Assembly: GCA_015075645.1 (NCBI GenBank)
Contig: JABTUF010000005.1
Span: 124,001 to 188,000, forward strand
Source of the DNA: Burkholderiales bacterium
Lineage (GTDB): Bacteria > Pseudomonadota > Gammaproteobacteria > Burkholderiales > Casimicrobiaceae
Length of the DNA: 64,000 bases
Direction: 5' to 3'
Under the pieces are notes generated by a model that did not search any database, was not told where the DNA came from, and worked only from the letters and a program-made list of their open reading frames with translations. The position numbers and the translations under genes are program-made. The stretch's first letter is position 1, and each line of letters starts with the position of its first letter. Shown piece by piece: positions 46,930 to 56,119 of this stretch.

Positions 46930-48558
46930 TCATGCCGCACCCTCCTTCGCCATCGTGCGGAGCTTGAAGCGCTGCAGCTTGCCGGTCTCGGTGCGCGGCA
47001 GCGTCTCGACGTAGGCGATCGCGCGCGGATACTTGTACGGCGCGATCGACGCCTTCACGTGCTCCTGCAGGAGCTTCGTCATCGCGTCACCGCCCTCGTG
47101 CCCGGGCTTCAGCACGACATAGGCCTTGACGATCATGCCGCGCTCCTCGTCCGGCGCGGCCACCACCCCGCAGTCGGCGACCGCCGGATGCCCCATCAGC
47201 GATGCCTCGACCTCCGGCCCGGCGATGTTGTAGCCGGCCGACACGATCATGTCGTCGGCGCGCGCCTGGTAGACGAACCACCCGTCGTCGTCGACGTAGT
47301 ACGCGTCGCCGGTCAGGTTCCATCCATCCTGCACGTAGTTGGTCTGCCGCGGATCGTCGAGGTAGCGGCAGCCGGTCGGCCCCTTGACCGCCAGCCGTCC
47401 GACCTTCCCGGGCGGAAGCGGCCGGCCGTCGTCGCCCAGCACGCAGGCCCGATACCCGGGCACCGGCTTGCCGGTCGCGCCCGCGCGCGCGTCGTCGTCG
47501 GGATGCGAGATGAAGATGTGGAACATCTCGGTCGTGCCGATGCCGTCGACGATGTCGATGCCGGTCGCCTCCTTCCACAGTTTCCGCGTCGCGGCAGGCA
47601 GCGCCTCGCCCGCGGACACGCACTTCCGAAGCCGCGACAGGTCGTAGTCCTTCGCCATCGGCGCCATCGCGCGGTACGCGGTCGGCGCGGTGAACAGCAC
47701 GGTCGCGCCGTGGGTCGCGATCGCGTCGAAGAGCGCCTCGGGCGCGGGCCGCTCGACCAGCAGCGTCGAGGCGCCGATGCGCAGCGGAAACACGAGGAGC
47801 CCGCCCAGCCCGAAGGTGAAGGCGAGCGGCGGACTGCCGGTGAACACGTCGTCGGGCGACGCCTTCAGCGTGTACTTCGGCCAGCAGTCGGAGGCGGCGA
47901 TCACGTCGCGGTGCGTGTGCATCGTGCCCTTGGGCTTGCCGGTGGTCCCCGAGGTGAACGCGATCAGCGCGACGTCCTCGGCGGCCGTCGCGACGTCGTC
48001 GAAGCCCGCGGGCTTCGATGCGGCGCGCCGGTCGACGCCTTCGTGCGCGTCGGTCTCGAACAGCGCGACCCGGCGCAGCGTCGGAATCTGCGGCCGTGCC
48101 TGGATCAACTCGTCGGCGAGTCGGGCGTCGCACAACGCATGCGAGACCTCCGCCTTGGTCCCGATGTCGGTCAGCTCCTTCGCGCGGAGCAGCGGCATCG
48201 TCGCGACCGCGATCGCTCCCGCCTTCATGATCGCGAACCAGCAGGCGGCGAAGCGCGGGCTGTTCGGCCCGCGCAGCAGCACCCGATTCCCCGGCACCAC
48301 GCCCAGGTCCTCGACCAGCACGCGCGCGATGCGGCTCGCCTGCGCATCGAGGTCGCGGTAGCTCCACCGCACGCCGGCAGGCGAACGGATCGCGACACGG
48401 TCGCCCTGCCCGCGCGCGATCGCGCCGCGCAGGAGTTCGGTCGCGCAGTTGAGCCGCTCGGGGTAGCGGAGCTCCGGCAGGTCGAATACGAGGTCCGGCC
48501 ATTGTTCTCGCGGCGGCAGACGGTCGCGCGCGAACGTGTCGGTGTGTGCGGTGGTCAT
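46930..48558 (-). CDS. Aryl-CoA ligase, 2-aminobenzoate/benzoate-CoA ligase family
   Basis: This 542-residue ANL-superfamily ligase activates an aromatic acid with ATP and CoA. It has the P-loop TSGTTGKPKG (202-211), DGIGTTEMFHIFISHP (A5 region), LTGDAYYVDDDGWFVYQARADD (A7/A8) and the catalytic lysine near TETGKLQRFKLR. The N-terminus (TDTFARDRLPPREQWPDLVF) resembles 2-aminobenzoate-CoA ligases. With the salicylyl-CoA hydroxylase/2-aminobenzoyl-CoA monooxygenase homologue upstream, anthranilate or salicylate is the expected substrate. Confidence 0.9.
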   Translation of the reverse strand: MTTAHTDTFARDRLPPREQWPDLVFDLPELRYPERLNCATELLRGAIARGQGDRVAIRSPAGVRWSYRDLDAQASRIARVLVEDLGVVPGNRVLLRGPNSPRFAACWFAIMKAGAIAVATMPLLRAKELTDIGTKAEVSHALCDARLADELIQARPQIPTLRRVALFETDAHEGVDRRAASKPAGFDDVATAAEDVALIAFTSGTTGKPKGTMHTHRDVIAASDCWPKYTLKASPDDVFTGSPPLAFTFGLGGLLVFPLRIGASTLLVERPAPEALFDAIATHGATVLFTAPTAYRAMAPMAKDYDLSRLRKCVSAGEALPAATRKLWKEATGIDIVDGIGTTEMFHIFISHPDDDARAGATGKPVPGYRACVLGDDGRPLPPGKVGRLAVKGPTGCRYLDDPRQTNYVQDGWNLTGDAYYVDDDGWFVYQARADDMIVSAGYNIAGPEVEASLMGHPAVADCGVVAAPDEERGMIVKAYVVLKPGHEGGDAMTKLLQEHVKASIAPYKYPRAIAYVETLPRTETGKLQRFKLRTMAKEGAA

Positions 48559-48649
48559 CGGAGCGTCCTCCTCGATGGGCCGGCCGCGGCAGGTCTCGCC
48601 GACCTCGCCTGCCCGGCCGCGCGCGGCCACGTCACGGGCGGCCCGATCA

Positions 48650-49192
48650 TCATCGACGATCCTTCCCGAGTGGTCGCCTGGCCGCGCGCGCGTCGTCGTC
48701 CGGTTCGACCGCGCGGACCGAATCCTTGAGACCGCCGAGGAGCGCGTGGAGCCGCGCGCGGTCCGCCGCGTCGAGGCCGCCCGTCATCTCCACGACCCAG
48801 CGCTCATGTTCCCGCGCCATCGCGCGAAACGACTCGTGCCCGGCGACCGTCAACCGGACGACGCTCGTGCGCCGGTCGCCCGGCTCGCTCGACCGCTCGA
48901 CCAGCCCTTCGGCGACGAGCTGGGCGACGAGACCCGTCACGTTGCCGCCGCTCACCATCAGCCGGCGCGACAGTTCGCCCATCCGCAGGCCCGCGCTCGA
49001 GCGCTCGAGCTGCGACAGGAGGTCGAAGCGCGCGAGCGCCATGCCGAAGCGCTCGCGCAGCCTGCGGCGGATGCCGCGCTCGATCATCGTCGTGCAGGTC
49101 AGGAGCCGCAGCCACAGGCGCAGCGCGTCGTGGTGGTCGTCGTGCAGGCGCGTCTCGAAATCCGGACGCGCCGCGTCGAGCGTCGTGCTCAT
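48650..49192 (-). CDS. MarR-family transcriptional regulator
   Basis: The product is 180 residues from ATG 49192; GTG 49207, overlapping the SDR stop, is an alternative. The winged-helix core is typical: RFDLLSQLERSSAGLRMGEL, MVSGGNVTGLVAQLVAEGLV and the wing SSEPGDRRTSVVRLT. It lies inside the catabolic cluster and probably represses it until the free acid or CoA ester binds. The perfect 17-bp palindrome at 52501-52517, ahead of the hydroxylase gene, is its likely operator. Confidence 0.9.
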   Translation of the reverse strand: MSTTLDAARPDFETRLHDDHHDALRLWLRLLTCTTMIERGIRRRLRERFGMALARFDLLSQLERSSAGLRMGELSRRLMVSGGNVTGLVAQLVAEGLVERSSEPGDRRTSVVRLTVAGHESFRAMAREHERWVVEMTGGLDAADRARLHALLGGLKDSVRAVEPDDDARAARRPLGKDRR

Positions 49193-49203
49193 CGTCTCGG
49201 CGC

Positions 49204-49989
49204 TCACCGGGCCGTCTCGCCGCCGTCGACGACGATCGCCTGGCCGGTCACCGACGCCGATCCGGGCAGGCACAGCCACGCGACCGCCTCGGCCACTTCG
49301 GAGGGCGTCACGAATCGCTTCTGCGGATTGCGCGCGGCGAGCGAGGCGCGCGCGTCGGCCTCGCTGCGGCCGGTGCGCGTCACGATGTTCGCCACCGCGT
49401 CGCGCACCAGGTCGGTGTCGGTGTAGCCGGGACACACGGCGTTGACCGTTACCGTCGTCCCCGCGAGTTCGAGCGCGAGCGCGCGGGTGAGCCCGACGAC
49501 GCCATGCTTCGCCGCGCAGTACGCCGCCACGTACGGGTACCCGACGATTCCCGCGGTGCTCGCGACGTTCACGATCCGGCCGGCCTTCGCCTCGAGCAAC
49601 GCCGGAAGCGCGGCCCGGATGGCGTAGAACGTGCCGCCGAGATTCACGTCGATCATCTCGCGCCACAGCGCGTCGCTCGTGGCGGCGAGGCGCGCGCTCT
49701 TCCCGACGCCGGCGTTGTTGACGAGGATCGTCGTGCGATGTCCGGCTGCGGTGATCGCGGCGAACGCCGCCGCGACGGCCGATGCGTCGGCGACGTCGCA
49801 GGCGTGAGCATCGCAGCTCGACCCTTCCGGCATCGCCTGCACCGCGTCGTAGAGTCGCGAGCGGTCGCGTCCGACGAGCGACACCGACGCCCCGCGCTGC
49901 GCGAGCGTGCGGGCGATCGCGAGCCCGATGCCGCGCCCGCCGCCGGTGACGACGGCGTGCGCGCCGGCGAGCGGCCGCTCCGCGGTCAC
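49204..49989 (-). CDS. Short-chain dehydrogenase/reductase
   Basis: The 261-residue product starts at a GTG overlapping the hydroxylase stop. Classical SDR motifs: GGGRGIG for NAD(P) binding, NNAG, and the catalytic set with Ser in [12 protein letters not shown] and YxxxK in YCAAKHG. It resembles 3-hydroxyacyl-CoA and 3-oxoacyl reductases. In the 2-aminobenzoyl-CoA route an SDR could oxidise or reduce the non-aromatic hydroxy/oxo-cyclohexene-CoA intermediate. Coupled translation with the hydroxylase strengthens that link. Confidence 0.88.
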   Translation of the reverse strand: MTAERPLAGAHAVVTGGGRGIGLAIARTLAQRGASVSLVGRDRSRLYDAVQAMPEGSSCDAHACDVADASAVAAAFAAITAAGHRTTILVNNAGVGKSARLAATSDALWREMIDVNLGGTFYAIRAALPALLEAKAGRIVNVASTAGIVGYPYVAAYCAAKHGVVGLTRALALELAGTTVTVNAVCPGYTDTDLVRDAVANIVTRTGRSEADARASLAARNPQKRFVTPSEVAEAVAWLCLPGSASVTGQAIVVDGGETAR

Positions 49990-52355
49990 CCGTTCGCCTC
50001 GGGACGGTTCGCCGCGTCGACCGCCGCGCGCGCGAGGTTGCGTTCGAGCTGTGCCTTCCCGGCCAGATACTGCACCGGCCAGTGCACGTCCGGGTAACCG
50101 AGCTGCGCCGCCGCGTGCAGCGTCCAGTACGGATCGGCGAGGTGCGGCCGCGCGATCGCGCACAGGTCGGCGCGCCCGGCCATCAGGATGCTGTTGACGT
50201 GGTCGGGCTCGAAGATCGCGCCGACCGCCATCGTGGCGATGCCGACTTCGTTGCGGATGCGATCGGCGAACGGCGTCTGGTACATGCGTCCATAGACCGG
50301 CTTCGCGTCGCGCGTCGTCTGGCCCGACGAGACGTCGATCAGGTCCGCGCCGGCCTCGCGGAAGAGGCGCGCCATCTCCACCGCGTCGTCGGGCGTGTTG
50401 CCGCCCGGAGCCCAGTCGTGCGCGGAGAGCCGCACCGACATCGGGCGGTCGGCGGGCCAGGCCGCGCGCATCGCGCGGAACACCTCGAGCGGATAGCGAC
50501 AGCGGTTCCCGAGCGGGCCGCCGTATTCGTCGGCGCGCAGGTTGGTGAGCGGACACAGGAACGCGGAGAGCAGGTAGCCGTGCGCGCAGTGGAGTTCCAG
50601 CCAGTCGAATCCCGCCTGCGCGCCGCGTCGCGTCGCCGCGACGAACGCCTCGAGCACCCGGTCCATGTCCTCGCGCGTCATCGCGCGCGGCACCTGGTTC
50701 TCCGGACCGTAGGGGACCGCCGACGGGGCGATGAGCGGCCAGTTGCGCGACGCGGGGACGATCGGCTGGTCGGCGTCCTCCCAGCCTTTCTGCGTCGAGC
50801 CCTTGGGCCCCGCATGCCCGAGCTGCAGCGCCACCTTGGCCGGCGTGCGCGCGTGCGCGTAATCGACGATGCGCTTCCAGGCCGCGGCCTGCGCGTCGTT
50901 CCACAGACCCGCGCAGCCCTCGGAGATGCGCGCGTCGGGCGCGACGCAGGCCATCTCGGTGAACACGAGCCCGGCGCCGCCGTGCGCCCGGCTGCCGAGG
51001 TGCACCAGGTAGTAGTCGTCGGGCATGCCGTCGACGCAAGAGTATTGCGCCATCGGCGACACCACGACGCGATTGGCGAGCGTCACGCCGCGCAGCGTGA
51101 ACGGCGCGAACATCGGCGGGCGCGCGGAAACGCCGGTCCGGCCGGCGAACCACGCCTCCACGCCGCCGACGTAGCCGCGGTCGCGCAGCCGCAGGTTCTC
51201 GTGCGAGATCCGCTGGCTTCGCGTGAGCAGGCTGTAGGCGAACTGCTCCGCCTCGAGCGCGGTGTACCGCTTCACGTTCTCGAACCACTCGGTCGAGTTG
51301 CGCGCCGCGTTCTGGATCTTCAGCACCTCGACGCCGCGCGAGACCTCGTAGGCGTCGAGCGCGCGCCGCAGGTCCGGTTCGGCCTCGATCGCCTGAGCGA
51401 GCGCGATCGCGTCCTCGAACGCGAGCTTGGTGCCCGATCCGATCGAGAAGTGCGCGGTGTGCGCGGCGTCGCCCATGAGCACGACCGGACGGGGGTTGTC
51501 TCCCCGAAGCTCGCTGCGCTCGCCTCCAGCTCGCTCGACCCAGTGGACCCAGCGCCCGCACACCACGCGCGGGAAGCGGATCCACGCGGCCGAGCCGCGC
51601 AGGTGCGCCGCGTTCGACATGAGCGGATGGCCGTCGAGCCAGGGGGCGAACAGTTTTTCGCAGTACGCGATTCCGTCTTCCTGGCTCATCGCTTCGAGTC
51701 CCGCGGCCCGCCACGTCGACTCGGGCGTCTCGACGATGAAGGTCGAGGTGTCGTCGTCGAAGCGGTAGGCGTGCGCCTGGAACCACCCGTGCGGCGTCTC
51801 GACGAACGCGAACGTGAACGCGTCGAAGCGCTTCTTGGTGCCGAGCCACACGAAGCGGCACGCGCGCAGGTCGACGTCGGGCGCGTAACTCGCGGCGTAG
51901 CGTTCGCGGATACGGCTGTTGATGCCGTCGGACGCGATCACGAGGTCGGCGCGAAACGCTTCGGCCTCGGCGACGTCGTCGGCGACCTGCCGCTCGAACA
52001 CCAGTTCGACGCCGAGCGCCTCGCAGCGCGCCTGCAGGATGTTGAGCAGGCGCTTGCGCCCGATGCCGCAGAAGCCGTGGCCGCCGGAGCGGATCGTGCG
52101 CCCGCGGAAGTGGATGTCGATGTCGTCCCAGCGGTTGAACGCGCCGACGATCTGGTGAGCCGTCTCCGGATCAGCCGCCTCGAGGTTGCCGAGCGTCTGG
52201 TCGGAGAACACGACGCCCCAGCCGAAGGTGTCGTAGGGCCGGTTGCGCTCGACGACGCGCACCGTGCGCGTCGGATCGGCCTTCTTCGCGAGGAGCGCGA
52301 AGTAGAGCCCGGCGGGCCCGCCGCCGATGCACAGGATCCGTTTCGCTGCCGCCAT
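49986..52355 (-). CDS. Bifunctional salicylyl-CoA 5-hydroxylase / 2-aminobenzoyl-CoA monooxygenase-reductase (FAD monooxygenase fused to Old Yellow Enzyme)
   Basis: This is a 789-residue fusion. Residues 1-390 are a flavin monooxygenase with GGGPAG (11-16) in the FAD fold, [14 protein letters not shown] and [19 protein letters not shown]. Residues about 413-785 are an Old Yellow Enzyme-type FMN reductase: [56 protein letters not shown] and a C-terminal [12 protein letters not shown]. This architecture is known from 2-aminobenzoyl-CoA monooxygenase/reductase and salicylyl-CoA 5-hydroxylase. It is the first gene of the cluster, so its promoter, with a 17-bp palindrome upstream, controls the pathway. 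Confidence 0.93.
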   Translation of the reverse strand: MAAAKRILCIGGGPAGLYFALLAKKADPTRTVRVVERNRPYDTFGWGVVFSDQTLGNLEAADPETAHQIVGAFNRWDDIDIHFRGRTIRSGGHGFCGIGRKRLLNILQARCEALGVELVFERQVADDVAEAEAFRADLVIASDGINSRIRERYAASYAPDVDLRACRFVWLGTKKRFDAFTFAFVETPHGWFQAHAYRFDDDTSTFIVETPESTWRAAGLEAMSQEDGIAYCEKLFAPWLDGHPLMSNAAHLRGSAAWIRFPRVVCGRWVHWVERAGGERSELRGDNPRPVVLMGDAAHTAHFSIGSGTKLAFEDAIALAQAIEAEPDLRRALDAYEVSRGVEVLKIQNAARNSTEWFENVKRYTALEAEQFAYSLLTRSQRISHENLRLRDRGYVGGVEAWFAGRTGVSARPPMFAPFTLRGVTLANRVVVSPMAQYSCVDGMPDDYYLVHLGSRAHGGAGLVFTEMACVAPDARISEGCAGLWNDAQAAAWKRIVDYAHARTPAKVALQLGHAGPKGSTQKGWEDADQPIVPASRNWPLIAPSAVPYGPENQVPRAMTREDMDRVLEAFVAATRRGAQAGFDWLELHCAHGYLLSAFLCPLTNLRADEYGGPLGNRCRYPLEVFRAMRAAWPADRPMSVRLSAHDWAPGGNTPDDAVEMARLFREAGADLIDVSSGQTTRDAKPVYGRMYQTPFADRIRNEVGIATMAVGAIFEPDHVNSILMAGRADLCAIARPHLADPYWTLHAAAQLGYPDVHWPVQYLAGKAQLERNLARAAVDAANRPEANG

Positions 52356-52784
52356 GCCGGTCCTCGCCTGGGCGCATGCGCCCTCGGGTGCAACATGCCG
52401 GAGTTGGCCGTCCGGGTTCGGTCGGGCGCCCGTCCTGCGCGATCTCGGGCCGCGTCCCCGGTCGGCGGGCGATTTCCACGCGGACCGCAGGTTGGGGAAT
52501 TTTAGTTCTGAACTAAATGACGTCAAGCCCCTCCTGCGCGACGGCCCGAACCGACCCCGACCGATCGACGTCGTCGGGAGTGGTCGGTCGCGGGGCAATC
52601 GGGGCAATTCGATCGACCGCGGGCCAGGAGAACGGATCCGTGGCTTGGTTGCCGGCCCGATCCGAATCAGCGGCAACGTCGCGCAACTCCATCCAGATTC
52701 ACCCAACGAACTGCAACATGCACCGATCCATCGTCCATCCGGCCGAAGGCGAGCACGCAGCGCGACGGTCAGCATGGGTGAGCC
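52356..52784. other. Intergenic region between the aromatic cluster and the pilus operon
   Basis: The region spans 429 bases with no convincing gene. It holds the 17-bp palindrome at 52501-52517 inside a short AT-rich island, which serves the minus-strand catabolic operon. The remaining right half should contain the fimT promoter. No clear -35/-10 pair or terminator was identified. Confidence 0.6.
52501..52517. promoter_or_regulatory. Perfect 17-bp palindrome, candidate MarR operator
   Basis: TTTAGTTC-T-GAACTAAA has fully matching 8-base arms around one central base, 146 bases upstream of the hydroxylase start. It stands out as AT-rich in GC-rich DNA. Size and symmetry suit a MarR dimer. Confidence 0.65.
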
Positions 52785-53351
52785 ATGCCGCCCCCCGCTC
52801 GAACCCGGAACAGGGTCGCCGTCCGCCACATCCGAGGCGTGACGCTGATCGAGTTGATGGTGACACTCATCCTCGCGGTCGTCGTGGCGACCTTCGCCGT
52901 GCCGACCTGGCATCACTGGATCGCCAGGCAGGAACTCGCGAACCGCGCGCAGGCGCTCGCGACCGCGCTCGAGCGCGCCCGGACCGAGGCGATCAAGCGC
53001 GGCGTCCGCGTCAATCTCTGCAAGAGCGCGGACGCCCGCACCTGCGCCGACGACGGCGACTGGGCCCATGGCTGGATCATGCACCCGGACGCCCGCGCGC
53101 AGGCTCGTCCCGAGGGAGACGCACCGCCCATCGCATGGGACCCGCCGTCGATTCCGTCGGTCTCCATCGAGGGCAACCGCCCGGTCGACGATTACGTGTC
53201 GTTCACCCCGCTCGGCGAACCGCGACGCGTCTCGGGCGCGCTGCAGATGGGCACGTTCACGCTGTGCCGGCCGGGCCACGAGGCGGTGGAGGTCGTGCTC
53301 GCGGCGACCGGGCGCGTGCGGACGAACCGGACGCGGACGCGGTGCCCGTGA
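52785..53351 (+). CDS. fimT: FimT/GspH-type minor pseudopilin
   Basis: The 188-residue type IV pilus minor pilin has a 17-residue basic leader. The prepilin peptidase motif [11 protein letters not shown] (cleavage after G18, Glu at mature +5) and a hydrophobic helix follow. The globular part has GspH-like features ([20 protein letters not shown], then [11 protein letters not shown]). It is the first gene of the minor-pilin set and is separated from pilE by a large heptamer inverted repeat. FimT in related species binds DNA for uptake, which fits comEC elsewhere in the window. Confidence 0.85.
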   Translation: MPPPARTRNRVAVRHIRGVTLIELMVTLILAVVVATFAVPTWHHWIARQELANRAQALATALERARTEAIKRGVRVNLCKSADARTCADDGDWAHGWIMHPDARAQARPEGDAPPIAWDPPSIPSVSIEGNRPVDDYVSFTPLGEPRRVSGALQMGTFTLCRPGHEAVEVVLAATGRVRTNRTRTRCP

Positions 53352-53468
53352 CAGTTGTCAGTTGACAGTTGTCAGTTGTCAGTTGACAGGTGGCAGGTGG
53401 CAGGTGGCAGTGGGGCAACGCGCCTGACGCCGCCCAACTGTCAACTGACAACTGTCAACTGACAACTG
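53352..53468. repeat. 34-bp inverted repeat made of heptamers, between fimT and pilE
   Basis: The left arm, 53352-53385, is CAGTTGT/CAGTTGA heptamers. The right arm, 53435-53468, is its reverse complement with one mismatch. The 49-base loop starts with three or four GGTGGCA-type heptamers. The structure begins one base after the fimT stop codon. It can fold into a very long hairpin in RNA or a cruciform in DNA. It belongs to the same family as 3215-3245. Confidence 0.9.
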
Positions 53469-53567
53469 AATGCCGTCTGTTCCCCCCCGCGCGCCACTGG
53501 TCGGAGCCGTTTGCGGCCCCCGGTCGCGCCCCCTAGCATGCGTAACGTCGAAGAGGATGCCCCCACC

Positions 53568-54020
53568 ATGCCCGCCACCCGATCGACCCGCCGCGCGCGG
53601 GGCTTCACGCTCATCGAGCTGATGATGACCGTCGCGATCGCCGCGATCCTGGCGGCGGTCGCCATCCCGATGTACCGGGACTACGTCGTCCGCAGCCGGA
53701 TCATCGACGCCACGTCGCGCCTGTCCGACTTCCGGGTGCGCATGGAGCAGTTCTTCATGAACAACCGGACGTACGAATCGGTGGGCGGCGCGTGCGGTGT
53801 CGCGGATCCGTCCGTCACCAGCGACCAGGCATTCCAGATCAAGTGCACCGGCGCCAGCGCGACCGCCTACACCGCGACGGCGACCGGACTCTCGTCCGCG
53901 GGCATGAGCGGCTTCGAATACGAGATCAACCAGGCGGGCACCAAGACCACGAAAGCGCTTCCGTCCGGCTGGACCACGACCACCGGATGCTGGGTCACCC
54001 GCAAGGACGGGAGTTGCTGA
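53568..54020 (+). CDS. pilE: Type IV pilin, PilE-like
   Basis: The product is 150 residues from ATG 53568 (AGAGGA upstream; an ATG at 53538 is also in frame). A short basic leader is followed by ARGFTLIELMMTVAIAAILA, with prepilin cleavage after G12 and Glu at +5. The PilE-type segment IPMYRDYVVRSRIIDATSRL and paired cysteines near the C-terminus (TTGCWVTRKDGSC) form the usual pilin D-loop. It may be a major or minor subunit; position in the minor-pilin operon favours a PilE-type minor pilin. Confidence 0.88.
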   Translation: MPATRSTRRARGFTLIELMMTVAIAAILAAVAIPMYRDYVVRSRIIDATSRLSDFRVRMEQFFMNNRTYESVGGACGVADPSVTSDQAFQIKCTGASATAYTATATGLSSAGMSGFEYEINQAGTKTTKALPSGWTTTTGCWVTRKDGSC

Positions 54021-54022
54021 TC

Positions 54023-54571
54023 GTGGCCGCCCGCGCCGTCGCCGCGGACCAGCGTGGGCTCACGCTGATCGAGCTGATGATCACGATCGCCATCGGGACC
54101 ACGCTCGCGATGATGGCGTTGCCGATGTACTCGACCTGGATCGCGAGCCAGCAGGTTCGCACCGCGGCGGAGTCGGTCTACGAGGGCATCCGCGTCGCGC
54201 AGACCGAGGCGGTGCGCCGCAACAATCCGGTCGCCTTCGAACTCGCGCCGGCGACCGGCTGGACGGTCAAGCTCGTCTCCGACGACTCGGTCCTCCGCGA
54301 GACCAAGCTCATCGAAGGCTCGCCGAACGTCGAAGTGACCGTCGCTCCCGCCAACGCCACCACGGTGATCTTCGACGGCCTCGGCCGAGCGCTGGACGAC
54401 GCGCAATCGCCCCTCGCAGCCCGCATCACGATCGACGTGAAGACGAAGACGGGGTTCACCGACGCAAGGGCGCAGCGGGTCATCATCGACACCGCCGCGG
54501 CGACCGGCGTCGGCATCCGCAGCTGCGATCCGCAGCTCCCGACCGGCGATCCCCGCGCCTGCCCCGCCTAG
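54023..54571 (+). CDS. fimU: FimU/GspH-type minor pseudopilin
   Basis: The product is 182 residues from GTG 54023, with GGGAG nine bases upstream. QRGLTLIELMITIAIGTTLA gives cleavage after G12 with Glu at +5. The GspH-type body contains ESVYEGIRVAQTEAVRRNNP and a C-terminal cysteine in RSCDPQL. It follows pilE by 2 bases. FimU joins PilV, PilW and PilX in the pilus-tip priming complex. FimT is the other possible name; order in the operon favours FimU. Confidence 0.85.
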   Translation: MAARAVAADQRGLTLIELMITIAIGTTLAMMALPMYSTWIASQQVRTAAESVYEGIRVAQTEAVRRNNPVAFELAPATGWTVKLVSDDSVLRETKLIEGSPNVEVTVAPANATTVIFDGLGRALDDAQSPLAARITIDVKTKTGFTDARAQRVIIDTAAATGVGIRSCDPQLPTGDPRACPA

Positions 54572-54588
54572 GTCACGAGACCGCCGCC

Positions 54589-55056
54589 ATGGCCCGCATC
54601 CGCACCCGTCCGCTCCACCGCTCCTCGTCGCGCGCGCAGTCCGGCGCGTTCCTGCTCGAGGCCCTCGTCGGCGTGCTCGTGTTCGCGTTCGGCATCCTGG
54701 GCCTCGTCGGCCTGCAGGCGGTGGCGATCCGCAACACCAACGATCTGCAGTACCGGGGCGAGGCGATCCAGATCGCCAACGCGGCGATGGGCCAGATGTG
54801 GACGATGGACAAGGCGAACCTCAAGACCGCGTTCGAAGGCGACGCCGGCACCGGCGGTGACGGCTACACCGCGCTCGTCGAGGCCGCGGAGCGCCTGCCC
54901 GGGGTCAAGGGCGTCAACGCGCTCGCGCCCACCGTCGTGGTCGCCGCCGGGCCGTCGGCCAACAGCAGTCTCGTGACCGTCACGATCCGCTGGCAGCTTC
55001 CGGGCGAGGCGTCGCCGCACCAGTTCGTGAGTTCGGTGATGGTGGGGTTGAACTGA
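54589..55056 (+). CDS. pilV: Type IV pilus modification/minor pilin PilV
   Basis: The product is 155 residues. A leader of 19 residues is followed by SGAFLLEALVGVLVFAFGIL (cleavage after G19, Glu at +5). The family marker GLVGLQAVAIRNTNDLQYRGEAIQIAN matches PilV. The globular domain is short. It lies 17 bases after fimU and one base before pilW, in the standard fimU-pilV-pilW-pilX-pilY1 order. Confidence 0.9.
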   Translation: MARIRTRPLHRSSSRAQSGAFLLEALVGVLVFAFGILGLVGLQAVAIRNTNDLQYRGEAIQIANAAMGQMWTMDKANLKTAFEGDAGTGGDGYTALVEAAERLPGVKGVNALAPTVVVAAGPSANSSLVTVTIRWQLPGEASPHQFVSSVMVGLN

Positions 55057-55057
55057 C

Positions 55058-56119
55058 ATGGCGCGCCGCCCGTCCGCATCCGTCGTCGCCGCGCGGCAGC
55101 GCGGCATGTCGCTCATCGAACTGATGGTGGGCGTCGTGATCGGGCTGCTCGCCGTGCTCGTCATCTACCAGACCTTCGCCGTCGCCGAAGGCGTCAAGCG
55201 CCAGACGATCTCGGCCGGCGACGCGCAGAAGACCGGCATGATCGCGATGTACCTCGTGGGCGGCGAACTCGCGAACGCCGGCAGCGGCATCATGCTGAAC
55301 CAGGACGACCTCGCGACCTGCACCGATACCGGGAACGTGGTCACGACGATGCGGCCGTTCTCGGTGCTGATCGAGCCCGGCGCGGACGACGACACGCCCG
55401 ACAGCTTCGTCGTCAACTACAGCACCGCCCGCTCGGTGGTGACGCCCTCGGTGTTCATGGCGAAGACCAACGCCGGCGACACGACCTACACGGTGCAGAG
55501 CCCGACCGGCTTCAAGAAGGGCGACATGGTCGTCACGATCACCGGCAACGGCCCGTGCGAGCGCAATACGGTCACCGCGGTGACGAACCCCGACGCGAAC
55601 GGCAACGTCGTGCTCACGGTCAGCAAGGCCTCCGGATTCGAACTCCTGCCGACGATGCGGATCATCAACATCGGGCCGTCGGACACCACGCAGCGCGTGC
55701 GCTACGACGTGTCGAACGGCGTGCTCCGCAGCACCGATCTCGTCACCGCGGGCGCGACCGCGCAGCCGCTGTCGTCGTCGATCATGAACATGAAGCTGCT
55801 CTACGGCGTGGACACCGACGGCAACGGCGCCATCGACACCTGGACGCCGCCGACGGGCAACTACTCGACCGCCAGCGTGCTCACCGCGACCGGCGCCAAC
55901 CTGCGCCGGATCAAGGCGGTCAAGATCGGCATGGTCGTGCGCAGCGACGAGTTCGACCGCGACGCCCCCGCGTTCACCTGGACGCTCTTCGCGTGCACCG
56001 CCCAGGAGAAGACCACCTACGCCTGCCCCGATCCGCTCACCGGGACGCTGCCGGCCAACTACCGCTACCGCACCTACGAGACGATCGTTCCGCTGCGCAA
56101 TCCGATGTGGAACCGATGA
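55058..56119 (+). CDS. pilW: Type IV pilus minor pilin PilW
   Basis: The 353-residue product has the pilin N-terminus RQRGMSLIELMVGVVIGLLA (cleavage after G16). The PilW C-terminal domain includes LRRIKAVKIGMVVRSDEFDRD. A calcium-binding-like loop, DTDGNGAID, occupies residues 252-260. This is a common PilW feature and hints at calcium-dependent tip assembly with PilY1. Its TGA overlaps the ATG of pilX. The larger size relative to other pilins is normal for PilW. Confidence 0.92.
   Translation: MARRPSASVVAARQRGMSLIELMVGVVIGLLAVLVIYQTFAVAEGVKRQTISAGDAQKTGMIAMYLVGGELANAGSGIMLNQDDLATCTDTGNVVTTMRPFSVLIEPGADDDTPDSFVVNYSTARSVVTPSVFMAKTNAGDTTYTVQSPTGFKKGDMVVTITGNGPCERNTVTAVTNPDANGNVVLTVSKASGFELLPTMRIINIGPSDTTQRVRYDVSNGVLRSTDLVTAGATAQPLSSSIMNMKLLYGVDTDGNGAIDTWTPPTGNYSTASVLTATGANLRRIKAVKIGMVVRSDEFDRDAPAFTWTLFACTAQEKTTYACPDPLTGTLPANYRYRTYETIVPLRNPMWNR

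Noticed and set aside
53500..53530. Possible sigma-54 promoter (TGG...TTTGC) upstream of pilE
   Set aside because: The GG to GC spacing is 12 bases instead of 10, so it does not fit the -24/-12 pattern.
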